In this document: in pieces, positions 25,770 through 34,618 of the stretch | Layout: every line of letters starts with the position of its first letter | How positions within the stretch are numbered: position 1 is the stretch's first letter | Made by a program: the position numbers and the translations under genes | Notes under the pieces: generated by a model | Seen by the model: only the letters and a program-made list of their open reading frames with translations | What the model was told of the DNA's origin: nothing | Database searches by the model: none | NCBI GenBank assembly: GCA_947629455.1 | Contig: CANRDT010000007.1 | Span: forward strand, 1 to 64,000 | DNA length: 64,000 nt | Direction of reading: 5' to 3' | Source of the DNA: an uncultured Ruminococcus sp. | Lineage (GTDB): Bacteria > Bacillota > Clostridia > Oscillospirales > Ruminococcaceae

Positions 25770-26147
25770 TCAGTCTTTCAGATAATTTTCCACAAAGACG
25801 TTCAGTTTTTCGTAAGTTTCGTGGCTTATGACGTGTTCGATCTTGCAGGCGTCCTCGTCGGTATTTTCCTTGCTGACGCCGAGTATATCGTGCAGGAAAC
25901 GTGTTATCAGCAGATGTCTGTCGTAGACCTCTCTGGCGCGCAGGTAGCCGAGCTTTGTCAGCACGATCTCTCCGTCCGGCTTTACGGTGATGTAGCCGCC
26001 CTCTCTGAGAATACCCATAGCGCGGCTGACGCTCGGTTTTGAAAAGCCGAGTTCGGCGGCAATATCAACAGACCGCACATAACCCGTGCGCTCGTGCAAG
26101 ATAAGTATAGTTTCGAGATAATCTTCGCCGGATTCCCTTATCGGCAT
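25770..26147 (-). CDS. DtxR/MntR-family metal-dependent repressor
   Basis: 125 residues. A winged helix occupies the N-terminus (ESGEDYLETILILHERTGYV then SVDIAAELGFSKPSVSRAM), followed by the metal-binding dimerisation region (EVYDRHLLITRFLHDILGV and ACKIEHVISHETYEKL), which keeps the E/C-x-x-E-H pattern of the metal site. The SH3-like domain is absent, as in MntR. It should repress manganese or iron uptake genes when loaded. RBS GAAAGGAG. Confidence 0.9.
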   Translation of the reverse strand: MPIRESGEDYLETILILHERTGYVRSVDIAAELGFSKPSVSRAMGILREGGYITVKPDGEIVLTKLGYLRAREVYDRHLLITRFLHDILGVSKENTDEDACKIEHVISHETYEKLNVFVENYLKD

Positions 26148-26185
26148 ATCGCTCGCTCCTTTCGGGGGATTTTAATTATAATAAC

Positions 26186-26214
26186 ATAATAACATAATAT
26201 TTTAAATTTTGCAA
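26186..26214 (-). promoter_or_regulatory. Promoter of the DtxR/MntR gene with iterated ATGTTATT
   Basis: Minus strand TTGCAA (26214-26209), 17-bp spacer, TATTAT (26191-26186). ATGTTATT is repeated in tandem across the -10 region, a possible self-binding site. Confidence 0.6.
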
Positions 26215-26236
26215 TAGTTTTTTGTGATGTTATCGC

Positions 26237-26257
26237 GGAAATCCATTTTTGATTTCC
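26237..26257. repeat. Minimal family A palindrome
   Basis: GGAAATC, 7 nt, GATTTCC: just the two terminal repeats of family A with nothing between. The same 21-bp form occurs at 49015-49035. Confidence 0.5.
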
Positions 26258-26258
26258 G

Positions 26259-26503
26259 AACGCCATTTCCCCCATAGGGGAAAACAGCATATATAAACTT
26301 TCCGCCGTTAATAAAGCCACACTGACAAACTCTTACTTCTTACTTCTTATCTCTTACTTCTAAACGCCATTTTTCCCCATAGGGAAAACAGCATATATAT
26401 TATTTCTCTTAGATACTCAAACTTTTGCGCTGTCAATAAAGCCACACTGACAAACTCTTACTTCTTACATCTTACCTCTTGCTTCTAAACGCTTACTTCT
26501 TTG
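26259..26503 (+). repeat. Imperfect tandem duplication containing family D tracts
   Basis: AACGCCATTT, CCCCATAGGG, AAAACAGCATATATA and AATAAAGCCACACTGACAAA followed by CTCTTACTTCTTAC occur twice, at about 26259-26367 and 26366-26503. No gene is visible in 26148-26676. Confidence 0.75.
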
Positions 26504-26558
26504 TACGAAATGCCCTAAAATAAGGGAACATTGAGCGGAAATTTTTTGGTATTATGTA

Positions 26559-26587
26559 TTGACAAATGAAGAAATTTGAGTTAAGAT
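26559..26587 (+). promoter_or_regulatory. Promoter of the zinc-ribbon membrane protein
   Basis: TTGACA (26559-26564), 17-bp spacer, TAAGAT (26582-26587). Confidence 0.75.
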
Positions 26588-26676
26588 AATAGTATAGGTA
26601 TTGTCGGCGTGAAAAACACGGCAAATGCTTAACGTACTTATGAACACAAAGAATATGAATTATCGGGAGGAATATT

Positions 26677-27414
26677 ATGTCAAAGTTTTGCACGACCTGC
26701 GGAGCGTCGCTCGATGATAACGCGACATTCTGCACCAGCTGCGGAGCGTCACAATCGCCTGCGCAGAATAATCAGACCCCGGCTGCTTCTGCCGCCGATA
26801 CCGTCAAGAACACTTTTAACGACATCAAGGAAAAGGTGAATGTTGACGCGGTCAAGGATTCTCTTTCAATGGAGAATATCAAGAACCTCAAGACCAATCC
26901 CAACAAGAATACAGTGGTTGCACTTGCCTGCGTGGGTGTGATCGCACTTATCGTGATCATTGTTATCTGCAATCTGCTGTTCGGCGGAGCTTATAAAAAG
27001 CCGATCGACTATATGTGCAAGGCTATCGAAAAAGGCGACGCAAAGTATTTGAAAAAGGTATATTCCGACGTTGAGTGGGAATCCGAACTTGACGACGCCG
27101 ACGAGGACGAGGCTATCGAGGAAATGAACGACTGGCTTGACCTTGTTGTCGAGGGTCTGGAAGAGGAATACGGCGAGGATATAAAGATCTCCTATTCCGT
27201 AAAGAAGAAAACCAAGCTTTCCAAGAAGAAGGTCGAAGATTTCCAGGACGAACTCGAAGATCGCTACGATGAGGACGTCAAGGTAACAAAGGGCTATAAA
27301 GTAAAGGTAAAAATGAAGATCAAGGGCGACGAGGACGATGACGAGAATACCTCCACGATGTATGTGTATAAAGTGGACGGAAAATGGTGTCTCGGCGCTG
27401 GCGGACTGCTCTGA
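26677..27414 (+). CDS. Zinc-ribbon membrane protein
   Basis: 245 residues. A zinc ribbon with Cys5, Cys8, Cys19 and Cys22 opens the protein (MSKFCTTCGASLDDNATFCT), followed by a polar linker, one transmembrane helix (about 79-100) and a highly charged outside domain rich in Asp, Glu and Lys, resembling the TcaA/DUF4878-type extracellular domains. Function unknown. RBS GGGAGG. Together with the next two genes it forms a cluster of related cell-envelope proteins. Confidence 0.85.
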   Translation: MSKFCTTCGASLDDNATFCTSCGASQSPAQNNQTPAASAADTVKNTFNDIKEKVNVDAVKDSLSMENIKNLKTNPNKNTVVALACVGVIALIVIIVICNLLFGGAYKKPIDYMCKAIEKGDAKYLKKVYSDVEWESELDDADEDEAIEEMNDWLDLVVEGLEEEYGEDIKISYSVKKKTKLSKKKVEDFQDELEDRYDEDVKVTKGYKVKVKMKIKGDEDDDENTSTMYVYKVDGKWCLGAGGLL

Positions 27415-27444
27415 TAATCATCTGTATCTGTTTTTCGGACGCGT

Positions 27445-27476
27445 AAGGACGGACAAATTGTCCGTCCTTTTTTAAA
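27445..27476 (+). terminator. Rho-independent terminator
   Basis: AAGGACGGACA-AAT-TGTCCGTCCTT followed by T residues, 30 nt after the zinc-ribbon gene. Confidence 0.9.
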
Positions 27477-27525
27477 ACCTGCGGGATCGCCGTAAACGGT
27501 CGGCGGAAAGGAGCTGCAAATCACG

Positions 27526-28050
27526 GTGAGAACAAAGCGTATCGTCTGCGCCGCTATGGCGGCTCTGCTGCTGACTGTCTGCGGCTGCTCCGACAGGAAA
27601 CCTAAAAACGCTCTTAATTACGAACAACCTGCGCTTACCTTTGCCTGCTCGATAAAAATGGGCGATGATGAGTCGTATCTCAATTGTTATACCGACGGAG
27701 CAAAGGAAAAATATCTTAACGGCGACAGTTATAATTCTTCGCTGACCGATCTGCTCCAGCCGAAAAAAGGCGGCGGCTCGGGACTTACCTGTAAGATAGA
27801 ATCCTCCAAAGAACTTGAAAATGACGATCTGCGCGCTCTCGAGGACAGCTACAGGACCGCCTACAGCCGCAGGATCGCCGTTTCAAAAGCGTATATTCTG
27901 AGGATAGCGGTCATGTCTATGAAAAACGATCAGATGATACAGGACGAACGCGACCTGACCGTAGTGCTGACCGACAGCGGCTGGAAAATATTCGGCGACG
28001 TTATCGAACAACTCGATTTCAAGCCCGTTAATAGATCTGTAGGAAAGTAA
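27526..28050 (+). CDS. Small lipoprotein of unknown function
   Basis: 174 residues from GTG 27526. The signal peptide (MRTKRIVCAAMAALLLTVCG) ends at a Cys followed by SDRKPKN, a lipoprotein cleavage pattern. The remainder (ALTFACSIKMGDDESYLNCY, then a C-terminal VVLTDSGWKIFGDVIEQLDF) has the outline of DUF4878/NTF2-like domains. GGAG is 12 nt upstream, a long spacing. Not recognised beyond that. Confidence 0.7.
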   Translation: MRTKRIVCAAMAALLLTVCGCSDRKPKNALNYEQPALTFACSIKMGDDESYLNCYTDGAKEKYLNGDSYNSSLTDLLQPKKGGGSGLTCKIESSKELENDDLRALEDSYRTAYSRRIAVSKAYILRIAVMSMKNDQMIQDERDLTVVLTDSGWKIFGDVIEQLDFKPVNRSVGK

Positions 28051-28080
28051 TATTCAGAATTTTCAGAAAGGACTGATCTT

Positions 28081-28770
28081 ATGTCAATTATCTGTTCCGT
28101 ATGCGGACACGAACTGCCGGACGGTTCATTGTTCTGCGGCAACTGCGGTGAAAAGGTTATCCCTCCGCAGGAAGTATGCGCCCGGTGCGGAAGTCCGCTA
28201 AAGCCGGACTCGAAATTCTGCCGCAGCTGCGGTGCTCCTGTCAGCAGGCAGGAGGAAAAACCGGCAGAACCCGAAAACCCGACAATGGACGAGCTGATAC
28301 CGCCCGTTATTACGGACGATATGTTCGCCTCCGCCAATACGGCCGTGAAAAAAGAAGGCGATCCCGATTTTGAATCTATAAGTCTTTCGGATATGCCGTC
28401 AGCTCCGCAGCCTGTTACCCCTCCCCCTGAACCTGCACCTGCTCCGGCTCCCGCGCCTGCGCAGTCCTCGCCTTTCCCGAACGTTACATCGCCTGCGCCC
28501 ACTCCGTCCACCGCGCCTACTCCCGTTATTAACAGCAGCTATTATGAAAATTCCGCGCAGAATGTTCAAAGCGCACAGCCTGCTCAGCCTGCCCAGTATG
28601 CTCAGTATTCTCAGCCTGCTCAGCCCGTCAGAAATGTGCAGAATACGCAGCCCGTTCAGCCTGCGACTCAGCAAAAGGAAAAAGGCGGCTGGCTCGTTCC
28701 TGCTATCCTTACCGTACTTATCCTCGCAGTGCTCGCCGTTGATATCTTTGTCCTGCATATTATTCCGTGA
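28081..28770 (+). CDS. Double zinc-ribbon protein with Pro/Gln linker and C-terminal membrane helix
   Basis: 229 residues. Two zinc ribbons (CSVCGHELPDGSLFCGNCG and CARCGSPLKPDSKFCRSCG) are followed by an acidic segment, a long low-complexity region of Pro, Ala and Gln (about 100-200, with PAQPAQYAQYSQPAQ) and a C-terminal membrane helix (WLVPAILTVLILAVLAVDIF). Tail-anchored topology puts the ribbons in the cytoplasm. Function unknown. It starts 30 nt after the lipoprotein gene. Confidence 0.8.
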   Translation: MSIICSVCGHELPDGSLFCGNCGEKVIPPQEVCARCGSPLKPDSKFCRSCGAPVSRQEEKPAEPENPTMDELIPPVITDDMFASANTAVKKEGDPDFESISLSDMPSAPQPVTPPPEPAPAPAPAPAQSSPFPNVTSPAPTPSTAPTPVINSSYYENSAQNVQSAQPAQPAQYAQYSQPAQPVRNVQNTQPVQPATQQKEKGGWLVPAILTVLILAVLAVDIFVLHIIP

Positions 28771-28784
28771 TATACGCTTTTTGT

Positions 28785-29304
28785 TGGGGGAAACCTTTCT
28801 GAAGAAAGGTTCTCCCCCAAACCCCTTTCCAAAGACTTTTAATGATTTTTGCAGGCAGCAGATAGCAAATTAAAATTCTGATGTAAGTAATTATCCAAGT
28901 TGCAAAAGATATATCCGCTGCCTGCAAAAATAGTCAGAACTCCTCAGAGAGGAGATTTAAGAGAAAAGCCTTTACTCAAAAAAGTCCCTCAAAAAAGAGT
29001 CTAACACGAAAAAATAGCCGTACATTCCAATTGGTCTGTACGGTATTTTTATTTTTGTATTCTTGGTATATCCTCTCTTTTTGAGGTATATCTTCCCTCT
29101 TTGGGAGGAATCTTCTTGGAAAGAGCTGTTTTCTGTATCTCTTCTCAAAGCTTTAGTCATTTTTGCGATGGACGGTGTAATTTTCAAGAGTTGTAAAGTC
29201 TGTCCGATAAGCATTTAAACGATTTTGCCGTCCATCGCAAAAATCATTGAAAGTTTTAGGAAAGGGGTTCGGGGAATAACCCTTTTTCAAAAGGGTTTTC
29301 CCCC
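28785..29304. repeat. Family T structured repeat, locus 3 (double, convergent)
   Basis: Outer arm, core 28851-28925 (GCAGGCAGC/GCTGCCTGC), inner arm, central hairpin CCGTACA/TGTACGG (29018-29043) flanked by A and T runs, second inner arm, core 29165-29238 (GCGATGGACGG/CCGTCCATCGC), inverted outer arm. It lies between convergent genes. Confidence 0.8.
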
Positions 29305-29346
29305 GAAAAGGGGAGGTATATCCCCAAAAAGGAGCGTATACAACAT

Positions 29347-31017
29347 TCAGAACAGGCCGGAGATATTACCGTCGGAGTCCACGTCAATATTCTGAGCGGC
29401 GGGGGTTTTAGGCAGACCGGGCATAGTCATAATATCGCCGGTATAAGCGACTACGAAGCCTGCTCCGGCGGATATTCTGAGATCGCGGACAGTAATAGAG
29501 AATCCCTGCGGTTTTCCGAGTTTAGAGGGGTCGTCCGAGAGGGAGTACTGAGTTTTCGCGACACAGACGGGCATTTGCGAGTAGCCGAGATAATTTATTT
29601 CTTTAAGAGCCTTTTCAGCCTGCGCGGTATAAATTACGCCGTCCGCGCGGTATATTTCCTTTGCGATAATATCGAGTTTTTCCTTAACGGGAAGTTTTTC
29701 GTCATAGAGAGTGTGGAAATCGCAGGGAACGTTTTCAATAACATTGCAGACCTTTTGTGCGAGATCCTTGCCGCCCTCGCCGCCCTTTGCGAATATTTCC
29801 GCAAGGGAGACTTCCACGTTCATCGACGCGCAGAACTTTTCTATACATTCTATCTCGGCGTCCGTATCCGTATGGAACCTGTTTATTGCAACGACCACGG
29901 GAACGCCGTATTTGCGCATATTTTCGATATGCGTTTTAAGATTCACCATACCCTTTTCAAGAGCCTCGGTATTTTCCTTTGTAAGCTCCGCCCTCGGTAC
30001 GCCGCCGTTGTATTTCAGTGCGCGGATAGTTGCAACAAGTACCACGCAGGAGGGTTCCAGTCCGGCAAAGCGGCATTTTATATCCATAAACTTTTCCGCG
30101 CCGAGATCCGAACCGAATCCCGCCTCGGTGATACAGTAATCGGCAAGTTTCAGACCGAGCTTTGTCGCCCTTACCGAATTGCAGCCGTGCGCGATATTTG
30201 CAAACGGACCGCCGTGCATAATTGCAGGTGTATTTTCGAGAGTCTGTACCAGGTTCGGCTTGATCGCGTCTTTAAGGAGAGCCGCCATTGCGCCGCAGAC
30301 TTTGAGATCGTCCGCAAAAACAGGCTTGCCGTCATAAGTATACGCCACGAGTATCCTCTTGAGCCTTGCCTTGAGATCGTCAAGATCGGCGGCAAGACAG
30401 AGTATCGCCATTATTTCCGACGCTACGGTGATCTGAAAACCGTCCTCTCTCGGGATACCGTTGACCTTAGAGCCGAGACCGACGATGATCTGTCTGAGGG
30501 CGCGGTCGTTCATATCCATACACCTTTTAAAAAGCACCCTGCGCTGATCTATGCCGAGGGGATTGCCCTGCTGCAGGGAGTTGTCCAGAGCGGCACAGAG
30601 CAGATTGTTAGCCGCCGTGATCGCGTGCATATCTCCGGTGAAATGCAGATTTATATCTTCCATAGGTACTACCTGAGCGTATCCGCCGCCGGCAGCGCCG
30701 CCCTTTATTCCGAAAACGGGACCGAGAGAGGGTTCTCTCAGGGCGAGTATAGCTTTTTTGCCGATCTTTGCCATAGACTGAGCAAGACCGACCGAGACAG
30801 TGGTCTTTCCCTCGCCTGCCGGAGTAGGATTTATCGCGGTGACGAGTATCAGCTTGCCGTCCGGCTTGTCAGCAAGCCGTGAGAACAGCTCTTCCGAAAG
30901 CTTTGCCTTGTAATGACCGTAAGGCTCGAGCATATCCTCGTCAATGCCCAGATCGGCGGCAATTTCGGTGATCTTTTTCATTTTCGCCTGTGCGGCGATC
31001 TCAATATCGCTCAACAT
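29347..31017 (-). CDS. fhs: Formate-tetrahydrofolate ligase
   Basis: 556 residues, full length. The P-loop is in [19 protein letters not shown], and [20 protein letters not shown] and [14 protein letters not shown] are signature blocks. It makes 10-formyl-tetrahydrofolate from formate with ATP, feeding purine synthesis and one-carbon metabolism. ATG 31017 ([13 protein letters not shown]) was chosen over longer in-frame starts because the family begins there and GGAAGGA lies upstream. Single gene, divergent from the PBP gene. Confidence 0.97.
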   Translation of the reverse strand: MLSDIEIAAQAKMKKITEIAADLGIDEDMLEPYGHYKAKLSEELFSRLADKPDGKLILVTAINPTPAGEGKTTVSVGLAQSMAKIGKKAILALREPSLGPVFGIKGGAAGGGYAQVVPMEDINLHFTGDMHAITAANNLLCAALDNSLQQGNPLGIDQRRVLFKRCMDMNDRALRQIIVGLGSKVNGIPREDGFQITVASEIMAILCLAADLDDLKARLKRILVAYTYDGKPVFADDLKVCGAMAALLKDAIKPNLVQTLENTPAIMHGGPFANIAHGCNSVRATKLGLKLADYCITEAGFGSDLGAEKFMDIKCRFAGLEPSCVVLVATIRALKYNGGVPRAELTKENTEALEKGMVNLKTHIENMRKYGVPVVVAINRFHTDTDAEIECIEKFCASMNVEVSLAEIFAKGGEGGKDLAQKVCNVIENVPCDFHTLYDEKLPVKEKLDIIAKEIYRADGVIYTAQAEKALKEINYLGYSQMPVCVAKTQYSLSDDPSKLGKPQGFSITVRDLRISAGAGFVVAYTGDIMTMPGLPKTPAAQNIDVDSDGNISGLF

Positions 31018-31131
31018 AATAAACCAGTCCTTCCCCACAATTTTTGGATAACTTCTTTTTTGAATCATACCATTTTGCGCGCCTTCAAACAACCATATTT
31101 TCTGAAAATATTATTAATTGTTTTGATATAT

Positions 31132-31160
31132 TTGTTTATCCGTATTATTCGGGATATAAT
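31132..31160 (+). promoter_or_regulatory. Putative promoter of the PBP gene
   Basis: TTGTTT (31132-31137), 17-bp spacer, TATAAT (31155-31160). The -35 box is weak. Confidence 0.5.
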
Positions 31161-31220
31161 AACAGTGATACAAGCCCGAAATATCCGAAAACTTAAACAA
31201 CAAAAAGGGAAATACCGCAA

Positions 31221-32681
31221 ATGAAAACGAGAAGAATGATAATGCTGATAACGGCGGCGCTTGCCGGTGCGTTCTGTATAGCGGCGCTGTTCTATGTGCA
31301 GATATATGCCGCCTACGCCGCGTGGAATACGCCCGTCGTGACCGAAAAGACGATACCTCTGCCTGCCGAACGCGGCAGGATATTCGACCGCAGCGGAGTA
31401 CTGCTTGCCGACAACGCTAAAGACGGCGGCAGATACTATCCCCTGAACACCGCCGTACATCTGCTGGGGACTCTCAACAGCAAGGGAGAGGCGGAAAGCG
31501 GCGCGGAACTGGCTTTTGACGACAGACTTTCGGGAAAGGACGGCGTCCGCAGTCTGAAATATATAACCTGTCGGGGAGAAACCTACCTTTCCGAGGACAA
31601 TACCGTTGCGCCGACCGACGGGGAGGACGTTTACCTGACCATAGATGTCAAAGTGCAGCAATGCGCCGAGGAGATACTTGCCGATGCGGCGCGGCAGTAT
31701 GAAAAAGGCGTGGACTACGATACAGCCGCTCCGCCGTCAGGCTCTGCCGGTGCGATAGTCGTGTGCGATCCGCGCAGCGGAGAGATACTTGCAATGGCGT
31801 CCGCTCCCGATTTTTCTCTGACCGATTATCATAAGGATTATGACGAGATAGTTTCCGCGCCCGATTCGCCGCTGCTCAACCGCGCGACGCAGGGACTTTA
31901 CCGCCCCGGTTCGGTTTTCAAGACCGTTACCGCCATTGCCGCTCTGTCGGAGGGAGCGATAGACAGCCGTACCCGTTTTTTCTGCGGCGGAGAACTGTGG
32001 CTCGGAGGGGACAGGTTTTCCTGTATGAACTCCCACTATTCCACGGACGTCGTAAAGGCGCTTGCCGTCAGCTGCAATGTGTTTTTCTACAGGACCGCTC
32101 TTGCCGCAGGGATAGAGCCGATCAACCGTTTCGGTCATCTTTTCGGATTGGGCGAACAGCCGAACTTTGAACTTCCCACCCTGACGGGACAGCTTACCGA
32201 ACCCGAACTTTTTGAAAAGGGCGGATTTACGCGCGGACAGCTGATACAGGCGGCGATCGGTCAGGCAAAGACGCAGTGTACGCCGCTACAGCTTGCTTTT
32301 CTTGCCGCTGCGATAGGCGATCGGGGAAAACGTCCCGATCCGTCCGTGCTGCTCAGGACTGCCGACCGCGAGGGGAATACTCTCTATGAACATCAGCCGT
32401 CTGCCGCAGCCGTTATAACGGACAAAAACGATGCGTTCTCACTGTGTATCCAAGGAATGGTGCAGTCTACCGTTTACACCTACGGAGAGTATGCGCTCTC
32501 GTCCCTTGAAAAACCTGCCGCGCTCAAAACGGGTACTCCTCAGTCGCCCGGCGGATATGACAGCGCGGCGGTCGGATTCTACCCTGCGGACGATCCGGAA
32601 ACGGCGTTCTGTATTATGCTGGAAAACGGCGCAAACGCTAAAAATGCCGTGAAAAAACTTATTTTGTCAACGCAGCAGTGA
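31221..32681 (+). CDS. Class B penicillin-binding protein (transpeptidase)
   Basis: 486 residues. One N-terminal membrane anchor (about 7-28), a short dimerisation region beginning AERGRIFDRSGVLLADN, and a transpeptidase domain with SVFK at 231-234, SCN at 284-286 and KTG at 436-438. It cross-links peptidoglycan outside the membrane. At this length it resembles the PBP2/PbpA-type proteins of clostridial mre/min clusters; MinD-like and MgsA-like genes follow, which supports that origin. Confidence 0.9.
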   Translation: MKTRRMIMLITAALAGAFCIAALFYVQIYAAYAAWNTPVVTEKTIPLPAERGRIFDRSGVLLADNAKDGGRYYPLNTAVHLLGTLNSKGEAESGAELAFDDRLSGKDGVRSLKYITCRGETYLSEDNTVAPTDGEDVYLTIDVKVQQCAEEILADAARQYEKGVDYDTAAPPSGSAGAIVVCDPRSGEILAMASAPDFSLTDYHKDYDEIVSAPDSPLLNRATQGLYRPGSVFKTVTAIAALSEGAIDSRTRFFCGGELWLGGDRFSCMNSHYSTDVVKALAVSCNVFFYRTALAAGIEPINRFGHLFGLGEQPNFELPTLTGQLTEPELFEKGGFTRGQLIQAAIGQAKTQCTPLQLAFLAAAIGDRGKRPDPSVLLRTADREGNTLYEHQPSAAAVITDKNDAFSLCIQGMVQSTVYTYGEYALSSLEKPAALKTGTPQSPGGYDSAAVGFYPADDPETAFCIMLENGANAKNAVKKLILSTQQ

Positions 32682-32770
32682 AAACGATTTCGGCGTTGTG
32701 CAAAACATCTAAAAAACGCCCAAAAAATTAATGCAAATTAACGATTTTATGATTTTTTGGGGATTAGGCT

Positions 32771-32798
32771 TTGACAATTTCAAATAATGTGATAAAAT
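32771..32798 (+). promoter_or_regulatory. Promoter of the MinD-like gene
   Basis: TTGACA (32771-32776), 16-bp spacer, TAAAAT (32793-32798). Confidence 0.75.
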
Positions 32799-32812
32799 AG
32801 ATAGTAGGTAAC

Positions 32813-32853
32813 ACCTCACGAGGCTGATAACAATTTTTACCAGCCTATGAGGT
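32813..32853 (+). promoter_or_regulatory. Long hairpin in the MinD leader
   Basis: ACCTCA-CGA-GGCTG (32813-32826) pairs with CAGCC-TA-TGAGGT (32841-32853). No T-tract follows. It sits just downstream of the expected transcription start and could stabilise the mRNA or act as a switch. Confidence 0.45.
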
Positions 32854-32939
32854 ACTCTCTGTGATAATTCATGCCGGTCGTGCAGTAAGGATCTTCTGCG
32901 TTGGGGACGGCTGTGATAAACGAAAGGGGCAATCGTATC

Positions 32940-33677
32940 ATGTCAAAGATCATTGCAGTAACATCGGGCAAGGGAGGAACAGGCAAATCTTCGATCAGCG
33001 CCTGTCTTGGTTATGCTCTTGCCAAACAGGGCAACAGAACGCTTATCATCGAGCTTGACTTCGGTCTGAGATGTATGGACATTATGCTGGGTATGCAGGG
33101 AAATATAACCTATGATCTGGGCGACGTTCTGGAGGGTACCTGCGATGTTTACAAGGCTACCACGACGGTAAAGCTTGCGTCCAACCTGAGCGTCCTCTGT
33201 GCGCCTTCCGATCCGTTCGTTCAGCTCAAAGCGGAGGATATTGAAAAGATAACATCTGAAATGAGAAAGTATTTTGAATACATAATCATTGACACCTCCG
33301 CAGGTATCAACGGTTCGGTATTCGACATCGTAACAAATTCCGATCTCATTCTTATAGTAACTACTCCCGATCCCGTATGTGTGCGCGACGCGCGTATGAT
33401 GTCGGACGAGTTTTACAAGAGGGGCAATCAGAAACAGCGTCTGCTGATAAACAAGGCGAACAAGAGGATATTTGAATTTGACGAAATGGACGATCTGGAC
33501 GCGATAATCGACACGGTCGGAGTACAGCTGCTGGGAGTTATCCCTGAGGACAGCGCGATACCTCTTGCAACGGGCAAGGGTGCGCCGCTTTCGTCAAGCT
33601 CTATGGGATTTCTGGCTTTCTCCGCTATATCGAGGCGTATCAAGGGAGAGCATATCCCGATCTCGATCAAAGCCTGA
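32940..33677 (+). CDS. minD: MinD/ParA-family ATPase
   Basis: 245 residues. Deviant Walker A at the N-terminus (IAVTSGKGGTGKSSISACLG), switch I (ELDFGLRCMDIMLG) and Walker B (YIIIDTSAGI). MinD recruits MinC to the membrane to place the division site. No minC or minE is adjacent, and the C-terminal sequence (EHIPISIKA) is not an obvious amphipathic membrane-targeting helix, so another ParA-like role is possible. ATG 32940 follows AAGGGG. Confidence 0.8.
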   Translation: MSKIIAVTSGKGGTGKSSISACLGYALAKQGNRTLIIELDFGLRCMDIMLGMQGNITYDLGDVLEGTCDVYKATTTVKLASNLSVLCAPSDPFVQLKAEDIEKITSEMRKYFEYIIIDTSAGINGSVFDIVTNSDLILIVTTPDPVCVRDARMMSDEFYKRGNQKQRLLINKANKRIFEFDEMDDLDAIIDTVGVQLLGVIPEDSAIPLATGKGAPLSSSSMGFLAFSAISRRIKGEHIPISIKA

Positions 33678-33801
33678 TATACGTTCTACGGAAGATAACG
33701 CGCGAAAGCTGTGGGAGCTTATCGCCGCGTGAAACAGATCTGACATAATATTTTACAATATATCATCATATCATCTTCAAATTGAAATGGGGGAGGTTTA
33801 T

Positions 33802-34203
33802 TTGAATATTGCATTGATTGCACACGATTCCAAAAAAGAACTCATGGTACAATTCTGCATTGCTTACTGCGGCGTTCTCAGCAAGCACGATCTGTGCGCT
33901 ACGGGAACTACCGGAAAAGTAGTGAGCGAGGCTACAGGATTGAGGATCCAGAGGTATCTCAGCGGTTCGCAGGGCGGCGGAGAACAGATCTCTGCGAGGA
34001 TATCCTGCAATGAGATAGATCTTCTGCTGTTTTTCCGCGATCCTATCTCGGCAAAACCCCACGAACCAAACGATTACAATCTTCTCAGATTATGCGATGT
34101 TCACAATATTCCCGTTGCGACAAATATAGCTACAGCCGAGGCGCTGATACACTCGCTCGAGCGCGGCGATCTTGACTGGAGAGAAATAGTGAATCCGACT
34201 TAG
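33802..34203 (+). CDS. mgsA: Methylglyoxal synthase homologue with altered catalytic residues
   Basis: 133 residues aligning end to end with Mgs[52 protein letters not shown], and [20 protein letters not shown]. MgsA converts dihydroxyacetone phosphate to methylglyoxal. Two residues held to be catalytic are changed: the Asp of SGPLGGDQQ (E. coli D71) is Gly60 in SGSQGGGEQ, and the Asp of PHDPD (E. coli D101) is Asn90 in PHEPND. His87 and Asp80 remain. TTG 33802 is chosen because GGGGAGG lies 5-6 nt upstream and the protein then starts like its family. Confidence 0.85.
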   Translation: MNIALIAHDSKKELMVQFCIAYCGVLSKHDLCATGTTGKVVSEATGLRIQRYLSGSQGGGEQISARISCNEIDLLLFFRDPISAKPHEPNDYNLLRLCDVHNIPVATNIATAEALIHSLERGDLDWREIVNPT

Positions 34204-34347
34204 AATATCCGATCGGTACCGACGGTCAGATGACAAAATTTTATATCGGAGGGCAGAAGTCAGGCTTTCCGAATGATAATAAAATTCAGGAAATAGGGGA
34301 AAGGGAATTTCCGCTTATTTCTTTAAGGTGAGAACCTAAAATATTTT

Positions 34348-34569
34348 AAAGGCTATGACGGGGAGAGTAGTTTCCTGCGGCGCGGCAAAGCGAAGGCGGT
34401 ATGGTGAGAGCGCCGGCGCGCCATGAAAGCGAAGGACACCCCCGAGTCTGCGGCTGACAAAGGCTGCACGTATCTTCTGCGTTAAAGAGAATCGAGCGGC
34501 GCAGCAGTCTGCGCAATCAGGGTGGTATCACGGTCACGGTCGTCCCTTTATAAGGAACGGCCGTTTTTG
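34348..34569 (+). ncRNA. T-box riboswitch ahead of hisS
   Basis: Stem I begins AAAGGCTATGACGGGGAGAG as in T-boxes; the T-box sequence AGGGTGGTATCACGG is at 34519-34533 and a terminator ending CGGCCGTTTTTG follows. A CAC (His) triplet at 34437-34439 in GAAGGACACCCC is a plausible specifier. Uncharged tRNA-His would pair with it and switch on the operon. Confidence 0.9.
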
Positions 34570-34618
34570 TTTGATATATCGCCCTGCCGCAATAAATATA
34601 ATTGAAAGGACGATCATA

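Noticed and set aside
29575-30882. Long plus-strand frame of 435 codons
   Set aside because: Antisense to fhs; no protein family and no start signal. G+C-rich codon use opens the reverse frame.
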